From contig JAYWVB010000036.1 of assembly GCA_039881045.1 (NCBI GenBank), forward strand, positions 186,001-250,000: a stretch of DNA of 64,000 nt, given 5' to 3'. Each line of letters opens with the position of its first letter. Within the stretch, counting starts at the first letter, position 1. Made by a program: the position numbers and the translations under genes. The notes under the pieces were generated by a model. It searched no databases and had not been told where the DNA came from. It worked only from the letters and a program-made list of their open reading frames with translations. Below, in pieces: positions 23,087-36,200 of the stretch. This DNA comes from Chaetomium olivaceum. Its lineage: Eukaryota; Ascomycota; Sordariomycetes; Sordariales; Chaetomiaceae.

Positions 23087-26000
23087 CAGGCGACATGAGG
23101 GGAGGCCTGCCCCCCACTCACGCGACTCAAGGTCACGAGCGTGGGCGTCACCGCCATTGGACTTGCTCTCGTGTCGGGCATCGGGCCACCCATCTGAACA
23201 ACGGCGGCTGCTGGGAGCTGGCTGAAAGGCCGGGTTTCAGTATGTCGTCGTCGCTTGGTCGTCGGGTACTAGGGGGAAGTTGGAAATCATCTTGACAACA
23301 ATCCGGGTTGGGCATCTGTAACAATAATATGTAAGCAGAAGTGTTGTCGCGTATCACTTCCTGCGCTGCGGCACGTACATAAGCAGATGACATGACCTAA
23401 TATAAGCATTTTAACATTGACATTCTCGGTTGAGATTGGCATGAGCCAAGAGTGCTTCCTCATTCCGGTATTTTCCGTTGTCGCCTGGGCCTCGGCTGCT
23501 TTTGACGTCAATTGACCTGACCGCCTTCCCTCAACGCCTCCATTCCTGTCAGCTTCAACAGTGACGACGTTGCGGAAGTGATGGATGAGTCTTCAATTGG
23601 AGATGGTCAAAAAACGAGAGCTGCTTGGTTGACTTTTGCGTTCGCGCGGGGTTGTCCACTCTGGTCAATTGGTTGCATAAGAGAGGACGGGAAGTCGGCG
23701 GTATTAAATTTTAGGAGCTTTAGGGGAGACGCGAATTTTTACAGTGGATAGCTTTCCCCTTTAAAAGCTAGCACCACAAAAAGCAAACCGGAGAGCCACA
23801 TCCCGAACTCCAAGCTACGTTTCTCAATGGACGCTCATCTATGGGACAAAGTACATCCCAACCATTGCCGTCCTGCCCGATAATGCATGATGCTTATTCG
23901 GTTCGCTGTACGAACCTGAAACCGCGGCCCAAGCATCGTGGTAACCAATCACCTACCAACGCGATGCCTCACACCAAGACTCGTGGCACGAACAGATGCT
24001 GTTTCCCTTCGCGATGGTAGGTCTCCTGCTGCTTCCCGCGGTCCCGACGATAATGTTTGCGTTGGTATCACAAATACGCTGCACTCCTCAGCCGAGACAG
24101 ACAGGGTAGGTTTGTCTTGCTGTGCTCCTCCTGCCGAATAGCACTTTGTCTCGATTTCCTGCCGAGGCCGGGCTGATCGCGGAAATAACAGTCCCCTCCC
24201 TGGTCAACGCGTCGTTCCAGAAGGATCATGGGTCAGCGCAACGTTCGGATTGGGGCGGATCCGCTCGCTCGAGATTCGACGCCTTATCCTTGTAACCAAA
24301 GGCCTCCAAGCTGGGCTTGGGAGAGCCCCTTGGCGAATGGCTGAACAGGGTGTTGCATGAACGTGCGCCCTGCCATGGTCTGGGTACGGCCAGTCTGGAG
24401 AACCTGGTCGAGCCCTGAGGGCCTCAGCCCCCTGAACCTTCACTCCCCTTCCAATCGCCCAACAGAACTGGGGCCATGCAGCGGTGAGATCTCGCGGATG
24501 ACGACAGCTCTCCACACGGGCCGCGCCGCCGAGGGTGTGGATTGGATCTCCAGCGAGAGCTTAATTCAACCCCCAAGGCGGTGTGGGGGATGGAACGTGA
24601 ACCACCGACAATGCCTATGGACCCCGCGTGCTCTCTTGACCCCGGAGGCACGGCTTGCACTGCCAGTGGAATGTTGGCAGCGGGAAATATCTTGCCACTC
24701 GAAGAAGCGCCGGGGAAAGTCTACGGACTTTTGGCCAGCAGCAGCGGGCTGAGAAGAACGGCGACCTCAGAGTACGCCGCCATGTTGGTGGGGCGGGATC
24801 GCCAACGATGTCGCAACCGGCAAGAGACGATCGGAAAGAACGGAGGTAATTCTAGCACGAACCATACATAAACATTAATGCTCGAAACAGTGGGAAAACA
24901 AGTGACACTAAGGGGCGCTGTTGGAGGGGAGACATACCGTTATAGGGGGCTGATGACAGTGCCAAGCCCTAGCCTGCCGTGTCAGGAGAAAGAAGCAGGT
25001 GCGGAAACTCGTCGAGTGGCTGGCCACCAGAAAAGCACAGGTGAGCGACAGGTTTTGTTCCCAACTGAGTACCGCCCTCTCTCTCCCTTATACCCCTTTT
25101 GGCTCCTGGGGATGCAAAGCGTTTTGTGTTAGTCCGTTGAAGAAACACGGTTAAACTGGGGAAGGCTGGGGTGGCGTCGTGCCCATGCAGCCCCTAGGCC
25201 AGGTAGGGGTTGCAACCGGCGCGAAGAGCGCCGATCAGCGGCCCGGGAAGTCAATAAACCATCCATCCTCCATATTACAATGGAGAATAGAAGCCTACTT
25301 CCATCATCCAACACCGGTTATAAGGCGGCTCAAGGCAAGCCCCTCGGTTGGAGTGCCTTTGTAGCATCTGTCGATCGCGACTCGGGCCGGTTGACGATAG
25401 TAGATGGGGCGGTAGCCAGACGAAGGCATGTTGCGGGGTAGCCGCCGAACTAAGACACGGCCGGCCTAACGGTCACGACTATGATGCGGGAAACCGGGGA
25501 AGTATTGAGTGCCACACTCGCCGGTCTTAAAAGGTGGGTGTCAATCGGGTGTCATGCAAGTCGAAACCCATCGGCAAAATATGCGCGCACACGCTTTTGT
25601 AATCGCTTGCAGGCAGTCTTAAAACATCGCGTTGGCATCAATTCAACAAGTCTGTTGCGGCGGGGGCTTTTAGAGGTGACGGACTGAGGCTCAAGTTTGG
25701 AACATACATTGTGAACATGGCGCGCCCGGAGATGCTCAAGGGACTTCTGAGTCGAGCGTTCCATTTATGGGCCGAGCAGCGTTGATTCTGGAGATCCAGA
25801 AGCTAAGGGAAAGTTCCAGTTGCAAACACAAAAATAATGGAAAGTAAGGAAGGTGCCGCATATCTCTGCGGGAGTACATACCTGGGCTGTCCGGTGGATC
25901 ATGCATCCAACCCCGTGGCAACCAAACCCAGCCTCCTCCCGTCCTCACCCCCACCCTTTACCACTGCAAGCGCTAGACGAACATGGCGGAAAACCCGGCG

Positions 26001-27057
26001 CTTCAAGAAACATCCATCATCAGCAAAGGGGTAAACACGGGGCGGGGTGGCATTGCATCGTCTCTGGTGGATTAAGCATGCGTAATCTGATCTGGCGAGG
26101 TTGCGTCAAGATGGGCATGACCGGAAACGAACGGCAAGCCCACGAGCCACTATTTCACACAGTTACAATCTGGAATTAGTGAATCTAGCCGTCTCGAGCA
26201 CACCTTTTTAGAATAGGATGTGGGTGGCCTGGACTTTGCGTCTGCAGGGCCGCGCTGCTGCAACCAGCCCAAAAGATCCATGGATGCGTGATGATGGCAC
26301 GGCTTGCAGAGTGAGGGCGTTAATAAAAGATGACTGAGGGCTCAAAGGTCCCCAGATAGTTAGACAATAACATGCTCTCGTTTCCCTGCTGAATGGTTCT
26401 CTCCTCCTCGTTATTTGGCATGTTCCGAATCCATGACCGCCCTTCCTTCTTTCCGCTCGACACCAAACAACCTTCCCGCCCCGGCTGACAGTCCCACACA
26501 ATCAAACCACACCATTCCTGCCCTCGATGTCTTTTGCGAACCAAGATGCACCCCATCTCTTCGGCTCCAATCTCTGCGACGGACTCGATGCCTCGTCCCC
26601 TCCCCCTCGACCCTCCGCCTCAAAGGCCCGAGCCGGTAATTGTCCACCGAAGAACAAAATCGCGCTTGATTTGATCGTGGAGGGCCACATGGCAGTGTGG
26701 CACAGGCCCTCGGGGCGGTGCAGACTCTAAGTACAGGGGAACTCCAGATCCGATCCTGGACTGGATGGAGTGAGGGTTCCTCCGTTTGGTTGTTTTCCAC
26801 CCCGAATGCACCCGGCATCTCTACCCGACGCGACCCCTTGCTGGTGGGTTGTCGCGGGAAGCCCATGAAAGACCGCGGGCCAACTTGACCGCTTCCATCG
26901 CAGGCGCCTGCGGTTGCCTTTTTTGAAAGAAGCCGCCCAAATCGTTTGACGCATCTCCATCTCCCTTTTATTCTCCGCATGGTATTGTGTTGGAAGAGTC
27001 GCCACCCTTTCGGAAGAAATTCGTCAAACCCCTCAAACTGCAGCAGCCTTTTTCATC
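23087..27057. other. 4-kb intergenic interval
   Basis: Many short overlapping open frames on both strands, none with a recognisable domain or a supported splice chain. No repeat longer than a few units and no RNA gene were recognised. Confidence 0.5.
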
Positions 27058-28030
27058 ATGGCCGACAAAAGACATCGACCCGGTGCGTACGACAGCTCGA
27101 AGCCCAAGCGGTATCGTTCCGATCCCTCGCGTGGCAGCTCAGCGTCATACCCCAGCCTGACCCATCCACCGACGTCCCCTAGCCGATCATCGCCCATCGA
27201 CTTCACCAACTCCTCAAACTCTTCGATGGATCCGGACCAGTACCATCAGTCCCCGGTTCCATCACAAGCCCTTTTCCCAGCCAATCCTTCTTGTCCATCA
27301 TCGCCGCCAGGAGTTAGCGCTCCGCAGATGGATTCGAACTACAGGGATCATTCGTCCCAGTACGTCGAACAAGGGTGGTGCTACACGACGGGAAGCCCTG
27401 AACACATAGACTATGGCAGTCCGGGCGATGACAACGACTTGACGGCATCGATATGCGTCTTTCCTTCTCAGTGAGTATCGTTCCCATCTCCAGCCAAGGG
27501 ATGACTCACTAATAACTTGTTCACAGCTCGAGACGTCCAACACTCGTCGAAGATAAGCATACCGGGAGAGGCGGGGGGAGAGAAGAAGTCGTACCAACAA
27601 CCCTGATACCGTCCCGGCCTGGGATGCAGACCAAAGAGGCTATCTGATGTCTCAAGGCGCTATGGACGGTGAGGACCACAGGCTCTATGAGAACTTCTTC
27701 GATATTCCCGTCTCGCAAGGGCCCCAATCTACTTATCAGTATCCTCAGACTCTCCACCCTGAGGATTTCGACAGCCCCGTACCGAACGATCGATCGGAAA
27801 ATATCGATGCCGCCGCAGGCTCCCGAGCTGGTTGGACAAACCAGACAAAAGAGGCAGACCGGACACAAGAGGCAGACCGGACACAAAAGGCAGACCAGAC
27901 ACAAGAAGAGGACGGGTGGGATTACTGCATCGTTGAGAAACCCTATCCAGAACCCGATGGTTGTGAGAATGCTCAGGAGCATTATCAAGCTGGAGCGGCC
28001 TCCTGGTTCCATTCTCTTTCTCGCCACTGA
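27058..28030 (+). CDS. Hypothetical Ser/Pro-rich protein with 6-residue repeats; probable frameshift
   Basis: Unrecognised protein. Exon 1 is 27058-27470 and encodes a Ser/Pro/Asn-rich, disordered region starting MADKRHRPGAYDSSKPKRY, a possible nuclear-localisation signal. The intron is 27471-27526 (GTGAGT, CTAAT branch, ACAG). As written, exon 2 stops at 27645-27647. If the six-G run at 27573-27578 had one more base, the frame would continue through TNNPDTVPAWDADQRGYL into a 128-codon open frame ending at 28030. That second part has an acidic region with 3.7 copies of a six-residue repeat (TKEADR, TQEADR, TQKADQ, TQEEDG) and ends with a tryptophan/tyrosine-containing tail. So either the gene is longer and the sequence lacks a G, or two separate short frames exist. 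No function is proposed. Confidence 0.45.
27844..27910 (+). repeat. 18-bp in-frame tandem repeat, 3.7 copies
   Basis: Units at 27844, 27862, 27880 and a partial one at 27898, close to GACACAAGAGGCAGACCG. The unit is six codons long and is in frame within the downstream part of the hypothetical gene, giving the TQEADR-type peptide repeat. Confidence 0.85.
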
Positions 28031-30589
28031 TGTGGCCAGTCTGGCCTAGTTGGCCTTGGCTATTTGCCACCATTCATACCTCAGCTGCGCTTTATTCTTT
28101 TCAGTACCGAGTTGGCTCTGGGTTATCGGGATATTCTTACTTGTCACGGACTAGCACTCGCCACCCAGACCCCTTTCAAGCCGTCCACCCCTTTTTCTTT
28201 TTCTCTTCGTCGTGTATTTTGTTGAACAACTTGTAGCAGATTGGAAGACGGCAGGCAAGTTTATTATTAGTTTTGCCTTGATTGTAGATGGGTATTGGTC
28301 TCCGATAAGTGTCGCCCAAGAAGGTGAAGGTGCATACGGCTTGATGTCTGTTTCTTCTGCATCGGGTCCTGATGCAAGATGCCGGAACAACTTCGCACTG
28401 TCAGGTACAGCATATCAAACGTGCAGCGTCTCATCCTCGTCCCCGAAAAGGGGAAACAGAAATGCGAAGAATTTCATTTGAAACAGGTCCTCACCGGCAC
28501 CGACGTTGTCTACTTATTATTCTCTTGCCGCCCGTTCGTCCCGTCCGTCGTTATCCACTTACATTTCAAGTCGACACACCGGTCTGGCGCAAGCCATGTC
28601 GTGATAGAGGCGTCATCAATCCAAATATGGTTTTTCTTGGATATCGCGGCAACTTCGGGACCGCAGTCCAACATGCATGCTGCATGTGTCAGCTTTCACA
28701 TCACGACATCCCGCGCTTTCCGCGTCCATAATGGGTTCCTACAACGGTCGACGCCCGATACCCTCTTTATACGTTAGTACCCAAAGTCACCCTCTTTTAA
28801 ATAGGGTGGGTGTGGGTAGTTTAATATAAAATGTCTTGTTCGAGGGGGTGGAAGTCGAGCATTCAGGGGTAAAATTGACAAGCCCGCCGTAACCGCGGCA
28901 ACCGCTAACTGATTTACAGAGACAACCCTTGGCTCCACCCACCCCCAAGGCATTGATACCCGACAACAGTTTTCGCTGAGGGAACTCGGGGCATTCAACT
29001 TTTACTTCCAAACCTCCGACCGTGACCCTCTTTTGCCGTTCAGTCTCCAAGACGAGTAATCCAACCTGATCTTACTACTACTACCTTTACGCGACAACGC
29101 TTCCAGTGAAGGCATGATAGGTGGACAACGTCCGAGTCAACCCCAGCGCTCGATTCAGCGGGCCTCGTTGACCTTGCAGCAAAACGCATGACTTTAGTTA
29201 GGAGCTGGATATCAAGAGCATCACCTCAACAAGCAACTCTTCTCGGCGCCGAGAAGGTGGAAAATGCCTGCCGGTGCCAAGCCCCCGACAGACCACGGGG
29301 TGGAGATTCCCGGAGGTGTGGGGCCGACTCGGGGCTCCGGCAGTTGTTTCTATCTGCGTATCCTGCAGACGGGACGGGGCTTTGCATCAATGAAGCCCAG
29401 TTAAGCACATCCGGGATCGAAAAGGGTCCGATCCGGGTGACTACCTAATTATCCCGATTCTTGCAAGATCCACATACTACTGCAAGGCAGGCACGCGCAC
29501 ACACCGACCTAACCACTCTAGGGTACTGATCGGGGGCACGGGCTGCAGCGGCTGAGTTTGATTCCGGGACGGAGAAGCAACATTCGACAGCCCCCGAGAA
29601 TCTCCAGTTCCTCGGAAGATGTCGTCCAACCTACAACGACAGATACGACGAGGTTCTGGCCTGACAATGACTCAAACACGCATGAAACCGGTTACTCAAC
29701 ATCACCCCATGTTGTCGGCGTCTCTCTGGGCCCTCACATTGCACCTGCGACGGGGAAAACTAAAGAGTTCAGTTGCCTTGAAGTTTACCTTGGACAAAAT
29801 TGACGTCGCTGCGACACCCAAGACACTAACTACATGTCACATTTCTCTAACTATCTGCATGACGTCGGGCTGGATGCCCCTTGGCCAATGAGGAGGTGCA
29901 TTCGACTGGTTGCCTCGTCTGATGGTGTTTGCTGCCTTCAAATGGACGTTCCTTTTTTGTTGTTTTGGGCGGCATGCAGATGTTCTTAGGGAATCTGGAA
30001 CGATCAGATCGGGGTTATCGGGCGTTGGTTTGTAGTGTCTCAAAGTGTAGGCATCATTTTGACGTTAGCCGAGCAGCCTTAGGAGGCAACCACAGCACGG
30101 GTGGTGGGTTGGTGATGGTGTGGATTAATGGTGATACCAAGTGGTTGTCACAGGTCTGAAATGTATGGCGCGTCCTTGAAAGACCCCGCAAAAAACCGCC
30201 AAGCCCTTGACAACACCACAGGACGCGTATTCTTTCGAAGGTCCTCGTATTGTACTATAACGGCAGAATAAAACATGATAAAAATGGTATCTGGAGATAC
30301 GCCTTGTCGAGGCGCATTGAATTATATATATCAAGTGATGCATCGCCGTGGTTGTTGAGATGCACGCGTTCGAAGCTGTCGTCGATGCAGTCACTAAATG
30401 AGAGACGCTATCTGCCCTGTTGATTAGGTGCTGGACCCCCTGTGCTTTATAGGGGTCTTCAGGCCTCAACACCAAGCAATGACTATCACACAAAGAGCTG
30501 GAGGTCAGGCGGAATGAACCAATAACGTTATTAACCAACTAGTTACTACAGTATCTAAGCCAGATAAACCACCGCCTACCCACCACCGG
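28031..30589. other. 2.6-kb intergenic interval
   Basis: Nothing that can be supported as a gene. It separates the hypothetical gene from the 3' end of the Crypton relic. The downstream boundary of the Crypton may fall inside its last few hundred bases, but no terminal repeat was identified; Cryptons normally lack inverted repeats. Confidence 0.5.
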
Positions 30590-33212
30590 TCATGCATCGA
30601 ATGACCATTTTCGCTCCATATCACCACTTTTGATTGCTTTCGTTACCTTGTCAAGCGAAAATCTAGGGCAGAGCTCCTCGATTCGCTGAATGACACGCAA
30701 GTGTTCAGCAGCGCTAGTTTCGCCGCCAAGCTCGTGCAACTTGCGCGCGATGAAGTCGACTATCACCTTTCGGCTGCAAAAGAGAGACTTCTGTGACTTT
30801 GGACGCCAAGCAGAGCCCCAAGCAGCTTCAAGCGACTCTATTGAAGGCATGCCAGCTCTTCCGTGCCTCCACAGGCGCCATAAATCCGAGACAGTTTTCA
30901 CATCGAGTGGAAACTTGAACTGTGGTGCCTGTGGTTTGGCCGACACTGGTAACGCCGGCGGGGATGTAGTTGAGGCCTGGGCCATAGCATCCTGCTCTCC
31001 TATACTAGTAGAAGATGCTGGGGGAGCAGTAGCAGTAGCGGCGGCAGGCGACGTTGACAGTGCCTGTACCGCTGCCGGCATCATTACGCGGCCGGCCGCC
31101 ATCGGCCGGCCGCGCTTCGGCATCTCGATTTGTTGCGAGATAGTACTCCGCCCAGGGCTGATCCTGATGATATAGGAGACTTTGGAGAGCTCCTCTACCT
31201 TCTTCGACAACTCCTTGACCTGGTTTGCTAGGTCAACAAACGCTCTCTCAGTCCACAAGTTCGAGGCTGTTTGTTGACTCGACAAACTGCGCAGTTTCTC
31301 TGCAACAGCGGGGATAGCTCGGTCAACGGTAGCTACATATGTATCCTCTTCGGCTATGCGGCAGGCGTCCTCTGTCTGCAGCGCAAACGCTGCAAACTCT
31401 TGACTGCAAAATACAGGGTCGCTAAAGATAGGGTGTTCGGGGTAGTGCTTCTGAAGGAAGACGGCATCTTGCAAAAACACTACCCGCAGCCACTCCAAAA
31501 GCTCGAGGAACGCGCCAGCCGCCTTGTTGGGTTCAACCGCCGAAGAAGCACTATCGTGGGCTTCTTTCCACTGGTCGAGAGCCGGCCAAATGCGCCTGCA
31601 AAGGGCCGCCGAAGGCTTGACGGTATCGCGTGGTAGAAAATAGGAGCCAGCCCAGTCAGGGTCAAAATCGGCTGTCGACCTCATAAACTCAAAGGGCAGG
31701 GATGTAAGGTAACAGCCTATCATCTGGTCGCCGCTGTTCCACCTACCAGCACGCCGTATCTATATATACCTAGTATAAGCATCTATATATATATATGAAG
31801 GCGGCAAGGTGACAATAGATAGCTTCAAGACTTACTTGTCCTTCTGGGACCCCGTCCATATCGGCATTTTGCGCTGCTGCAACGCGAGGAGCATGTGAAA
31901 GTTTCGAGGTTTTGATGCCGCAAGCTTGATACAACCTCGCTGTCCAGTTGTTTGCGGTCTGCGGAGAAAGCTGCTGTTGCGGCTGCTTAGGGGACCGTGG
32001 CAGGACTTTGACATCGTACCAGTCCTCGCTACGCGCGAACGTAGGAAACGCCTCAATGCCCTCGGCTTGCCACCGCCAAAAGAAATAGCACGCCAGGGCG
32101 CCAACTAGACAACTGCGGACATCGCGGTGCCGCAATGCAGCGCCGTACTCTATCCTGCCATGCTGATTCGTTTTTCCCTGGTTCATGACAATGACCAGCG
32201 CATATGTTGGGAACTCGGCAGATTTCTGACCCTCATTCGGGAGCTCCAGGCGGAAGCAGTCAGGCAGTTCCATCGGCCGCCGGTTGCTCTGCCGGAGGAG
32301 CATATGGTTACCGAGAAGGAAGTCAACTTGCGTCCGGAGAAGGCATGAACGTTGCCAACGGTCTGCCAAGCCGCGGCGTGGTGTTGTGGAATCTGCGCCT
32401 TGGAGTAGGAATCCTTAATCGTCCCCTCGAGGCGGTCGGTATATTCGCGGCGTTTACGGGCCCAGACGACAGCAAGAATGCTCTTCTTCAAGGCCTTGAG
32501 AGCAATCCCTTGAGGCCTCGGCGCCGGATTGACGTTCCGGCTCTTCTGTTCCTCGTACAATCTCTGGATAGCCGCAATATAGAGGCGTATAGAGTTGTAG
32601 GCAAGCTGGAGCTCTGGCTCGGCGAATAGGCCTTCGTCGTCGCCATCCTCCTCCTTCTCCTCAAGCTTCGTCGCCGGTACCGGAGACTCGGCAACAAAGA
32701 CAGTATCGTCTGCATCAAAGGTTCAGCAATTTCAACGCAGAGAGGAAACAACAGGCCGGCTGAAGGAAGGGGCTACCTTCGGCAAGACGCCGCCTCTTCG
32801 TCGACGCGGAAGCCCGCTTACCGGCAGCTCCAGATGCCGCACCGCGCTTCCTTTGCCGTTGAAGCCGGCCCCCCTTTTGGGGGGCACGGCTGACAACCTC
32901 CATCTTCATAAAGAGGAGCAGCTTGCCCTCGTCTACCAGATCGCCGGGGAGAGGCTGCCCTGACGGCCACGTCGACTGCCTGGCCGTCCAGTCTTCCGGA
33001 ATCGGTGGCCAATTGATAGCACACCAGCTCTGGGAGCGGCATCAGTACGTACTGTACTTTTTGGATCTCAGGGCAAACCCTCGTGCCTTCCATTCATCTT
33101 GTTTGGGCCTGTAAGCCCTGACAGTATTCTTCGGCGCGGTTCCAGCGAGGTTCAAGAGATAATAGTCCATCGCCTCGCGTACGCGAGGATCCTCGATTGC
33201 AGTCGACTCCAT
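30590..33212 (-). mobile_element. Crypton-type tyrosine-recombinase DNA transposon (degenerate)
   Basis: The interval covers the recombinase gene of a fungal Crypton; the true element ends are not defined. Cryptons move by a tyrosine recombinase and have neither terminal inverted repeats nor a DDE transposase, so only the coding part can be recognised from sequence. It sits alone in a gene-poor stretch between 28.0 and 37.0 kb. Confidence 0.75.
30590..33212 (-). pseudogene. Crypton tyrosine recombinase (Ndc10-like core plus GCR1_C domain), disrupted
   Basis: Model: 33212-32777, 32709-31836, 31759-30590, with introns 32776-32710 (GTAGCC/GCAG) and 31835-31760 (GTAAGT/ATAG). The N-terminus has KNTVRAYRPKQDEW and PEDWTARQSTWPSGQPLPG, typical of this family. 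The core has LRTQVDFLLGNHMLLRQSN, then QGKTNQHGRIEYGA, the HAPR box (catalytic His and Arg) and, after the second intron, IRRAGRW and GCYLTSLPFEFMRS with the catalytic Tyr. Next come a coiled-coil heptad stretch (VKELSKKVEELSK), an AT-hook-like PKRGRP and a GCR1_C-like DNA-binding domain (SIESLEAAWGSAWRP). Two breaks are seen: an in-frame TGA at 33044-33042 between STY and CRSQSWCAINW, and a one-base loss near 32337-32342 that separates the N-terminal frame from the core. One CGA-to-TGA change would explain the first. Family call is strong. Confidence 0.8.
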
Positions 33213-36200
33213 GGTAGAAAAACAGTCGGATCAATGATTACTCCACCAGCGGCAAGAGCGGCGGCAGCAGCAGCAGCAGTGTAGCCAGCAAGCGCAGAGG
33301 TGGTGAGGAGGAAGTTGTGTGGGTGGTGGCAAAGGGTCGCGATCGCGGCGCGCTGGATTGGATGGATTGGAAGGTCTGGAAGGTCTGACCATACAAAAAT
33401 ATACCACGTGACCTTCAGTTCGACCAGCTTTTTTTGCGGGCCCCACCTCTGTCGTATGGGGTTTATCGCTGCAGATTGGAAGGGGAAACGGGAGCGGCTG
33501 ACCTTCCAATCCGCGGCAATTTTGGCGGGGGGTCAACCCGGACCCACCGGTTTTTGGCGGAGCTAAAGACCGGTTTTTGGTACCCCGGACCTGTGATACC
33601 TTACGTTATTTTGCTGATTCGTTTTCGGTGTGGCATGCCTCGGCACAGTGGGTGATGCGACCTTTTTGCGTTTGCCCCGGTTGCCTGCATTTGATGCCTT
33701 GAGGCCTTTTGCTTGAGTCAAGTTATTTGTTGGTGACGAAGGGCTCTAGTTTCGGTGAGCGAGTTAGCCGCCCTATTGCGGCATGCGCGGTTCGATCCCA
33801 ACCCATTCTAGAACGTAGTTAATGTGTCTAAACATTTCAGGTGGTCTCCGCCCCCCGACCCCGCACATATCTCGCGGTATTATTGCCGAAAAGGCTGGGC
33901 GAATCCCGCTTGCTCATCGAACCAATGGTGGGTGTCTGCCTCCAAAACAAGGCAACATGCAAAACCGGGCACCAACAAACAAAGCACCGCATTCAGCTGT
34001 TACGCCTGAATTTCTTCAAAGGTGTAGTTTGCCTTGACAACACGGCGAGGCTGTGGAGGATAGTGCATGTTTGGGATCGTGACTCGGGCTCAGCCGAAGG
34101 CCGTCGCGTACATGTGTCAGTCTCGATGAGGTTGGTGGTTTAACAGATGATGAAATCAGGCAACCGGCTGCGTCGTTGGACCTCCTCGTGTCAGTTTCTC
34201 CTCTCGTTGTTCAATGTTGTTTATGAGTTGGGCGAAGGAAATAAAGGTTGACCGGTGAAAACCAAGTGGTGCCACGACAGGGCGGCTGTGTCTCTTCATT
34301 TGCATGGTATGGAATCAAGCAGATGTGCCCGAGCACGAACGCATGCCACTGCACCCGGCCTATCAACCCATGTATGTACAACTTGAGTCGTCCTTGAATG
34401 TCCACGACTTCGTACCGACATTTATTCGAGGCATATAGTGGTCGCCGTGGCAGTGAATTAAACGGCATTGGTGAGATCCTACCTGAGGCCCGGCGTAGCT
34501 GCCTCCAAAACCGGAAGGCTCTCTCCACGTAGGAAAAGGGGAATGAAGATATACCGTCAGGAGACCAAGCAATCCTTTCAAATGCTGAAACTGTTCTAGC
34601 ATATGATCCAAATGAGATGACTCCTGTCTCTAAGAACGGATCACAACCGGGTTGACGAAACCCCAGCAGCAGCAGGAGACGAGCGCGCCGATCAGGGCCA
34701 CAACCGTCGTATGTAATTCAGGGGCGAGATGGGTATGAGTAGGGATTCGTCGAGGGGGAACACATTATACATGTCACAAGTTGTTATAGTACGGGGATCC
34801 TGCTTTTTGTGAGAGTATTCACCGGATGAAGAACTAGGCTGAGCTTCTCTATCCTGCGTCTAAGGAACCTAGGGCATGAGGTATTACTATTGTCTTGTTT
34901 GGTTTATCTTGCGCTGTTTATTAAGATGAGAGACAGTTGTATGAGCAATGAAGCTTCGTGCTCGCTCTAGGCCGTAAGTAAACACTTACCTCGGTACTTG
35001 CCTCTCTAGAAGTTCAATGATGCAAAAGATGATCTCCCGGGCTATCCCCACACGTGATCAAGGAAGACTGGCCACATTCTCAACTTACAAAGTGCATGGT
35101 GTACATACGGAATACATAACTAGCCAATATTTACAAAGTAAGATATCCACGGGTATGCACAGAACTCCCTCATTCTCCCTTCAGCTCTGATCGTTTGTTA
35201 ATAGCTACAGGTATTCGTAGATGCACGCAAACACCCACCCTATGTCCGAAGTTGAAAGGCTCGAGGTCGAGCAAAGCAAAAGTCTGGCGGCTGAAGAAAA
35301 AAAAAAAAAAAAAAGAAAAAGGAAGAAAGAAAGAGAGAAAGTCCGAGCCGGCCCGTTGGTCACCGTCCCGGTTTTGTCCAAAGGCCAACGGACTGTGGAG
35401 GCTGGCCGAGACTTGAACCCAGGTACCCGGCCAAGTCCGATTGTGGGTAACTTGGGCCTTGGATGGTACTTATAGTCCCTCCCTGCTGTGCAATGATAAG
35501 AAGATGGCCAGTTGTTGTGCCGAGAGCCAGTTCTTCTTCCTTAGTTATGGAAGTAATCAACAATTTCACTCGTCCTGCAATTCGGCTGAAATGATGCTTC
35601 ACAGATGAAGTGGTGGGGTTGACAGTCTGGCTTTTCAGCATCGGCCACCGGATGGATTCGCTCATGCTATGACCGCTTGGCAGACCTCGGCCGCGTGTGG
35701 GCGCCTGCAAGGGCCAAGGGGTTACACACGTTTCATGTTTGGGGACCCCACCTTCAATCCGCACAACAAGGAAATGGATCGCCGGGTCGATCGTCGAGAT
35801 GTGACCGAAAACGGCAACCAGACGGGAGGAGACATGGCAGGCGAACAGATCGGGCGAGCCACGGAACGCTTCAAAACTGTTTAAAACGCGGAATTCTCGA
35901 ATCCGAAGGATATGAATTTGTTGAGGCACTCTTGTTCTCGGTACCCGTACTCTCAGAACCGAGGAAACGACCGAGACTGAGGAGTTGATGCTAGAAGACG
36001 TCGAGGGCTGACGTCTTCGTGTAGCAGCATTCGGAAACGGCGGCGAGCATGGCTCCCGTTCGGTGGGATGACGTGTAATCTCACCGCGGCAGATCCACCA
36101 GTGCGCTCCTGCATCCTCCATGGGAAAGCCGATGCCCATCTCATTTTCGCGAGCCACACACACTGCCATTCTTCCAGAAAGACGACGACGCCTGCGAGTT

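Noticed and set aside
33740..33805. tRNA-like B-box GGTTCGATCCC
   Set aside because: T-stem pairs only in part, the anticodon loop would be six bases, and the acceptor ends do not pair.
35395..35480. Minus-strand GGTTCAAGTC motif with a possible 5-bp T-stem
   Set aside because: Acceptor stem has two mismatches, there is no proper D-arm, and the anticodon loop is 15 bases; at best a decayed tRNA.
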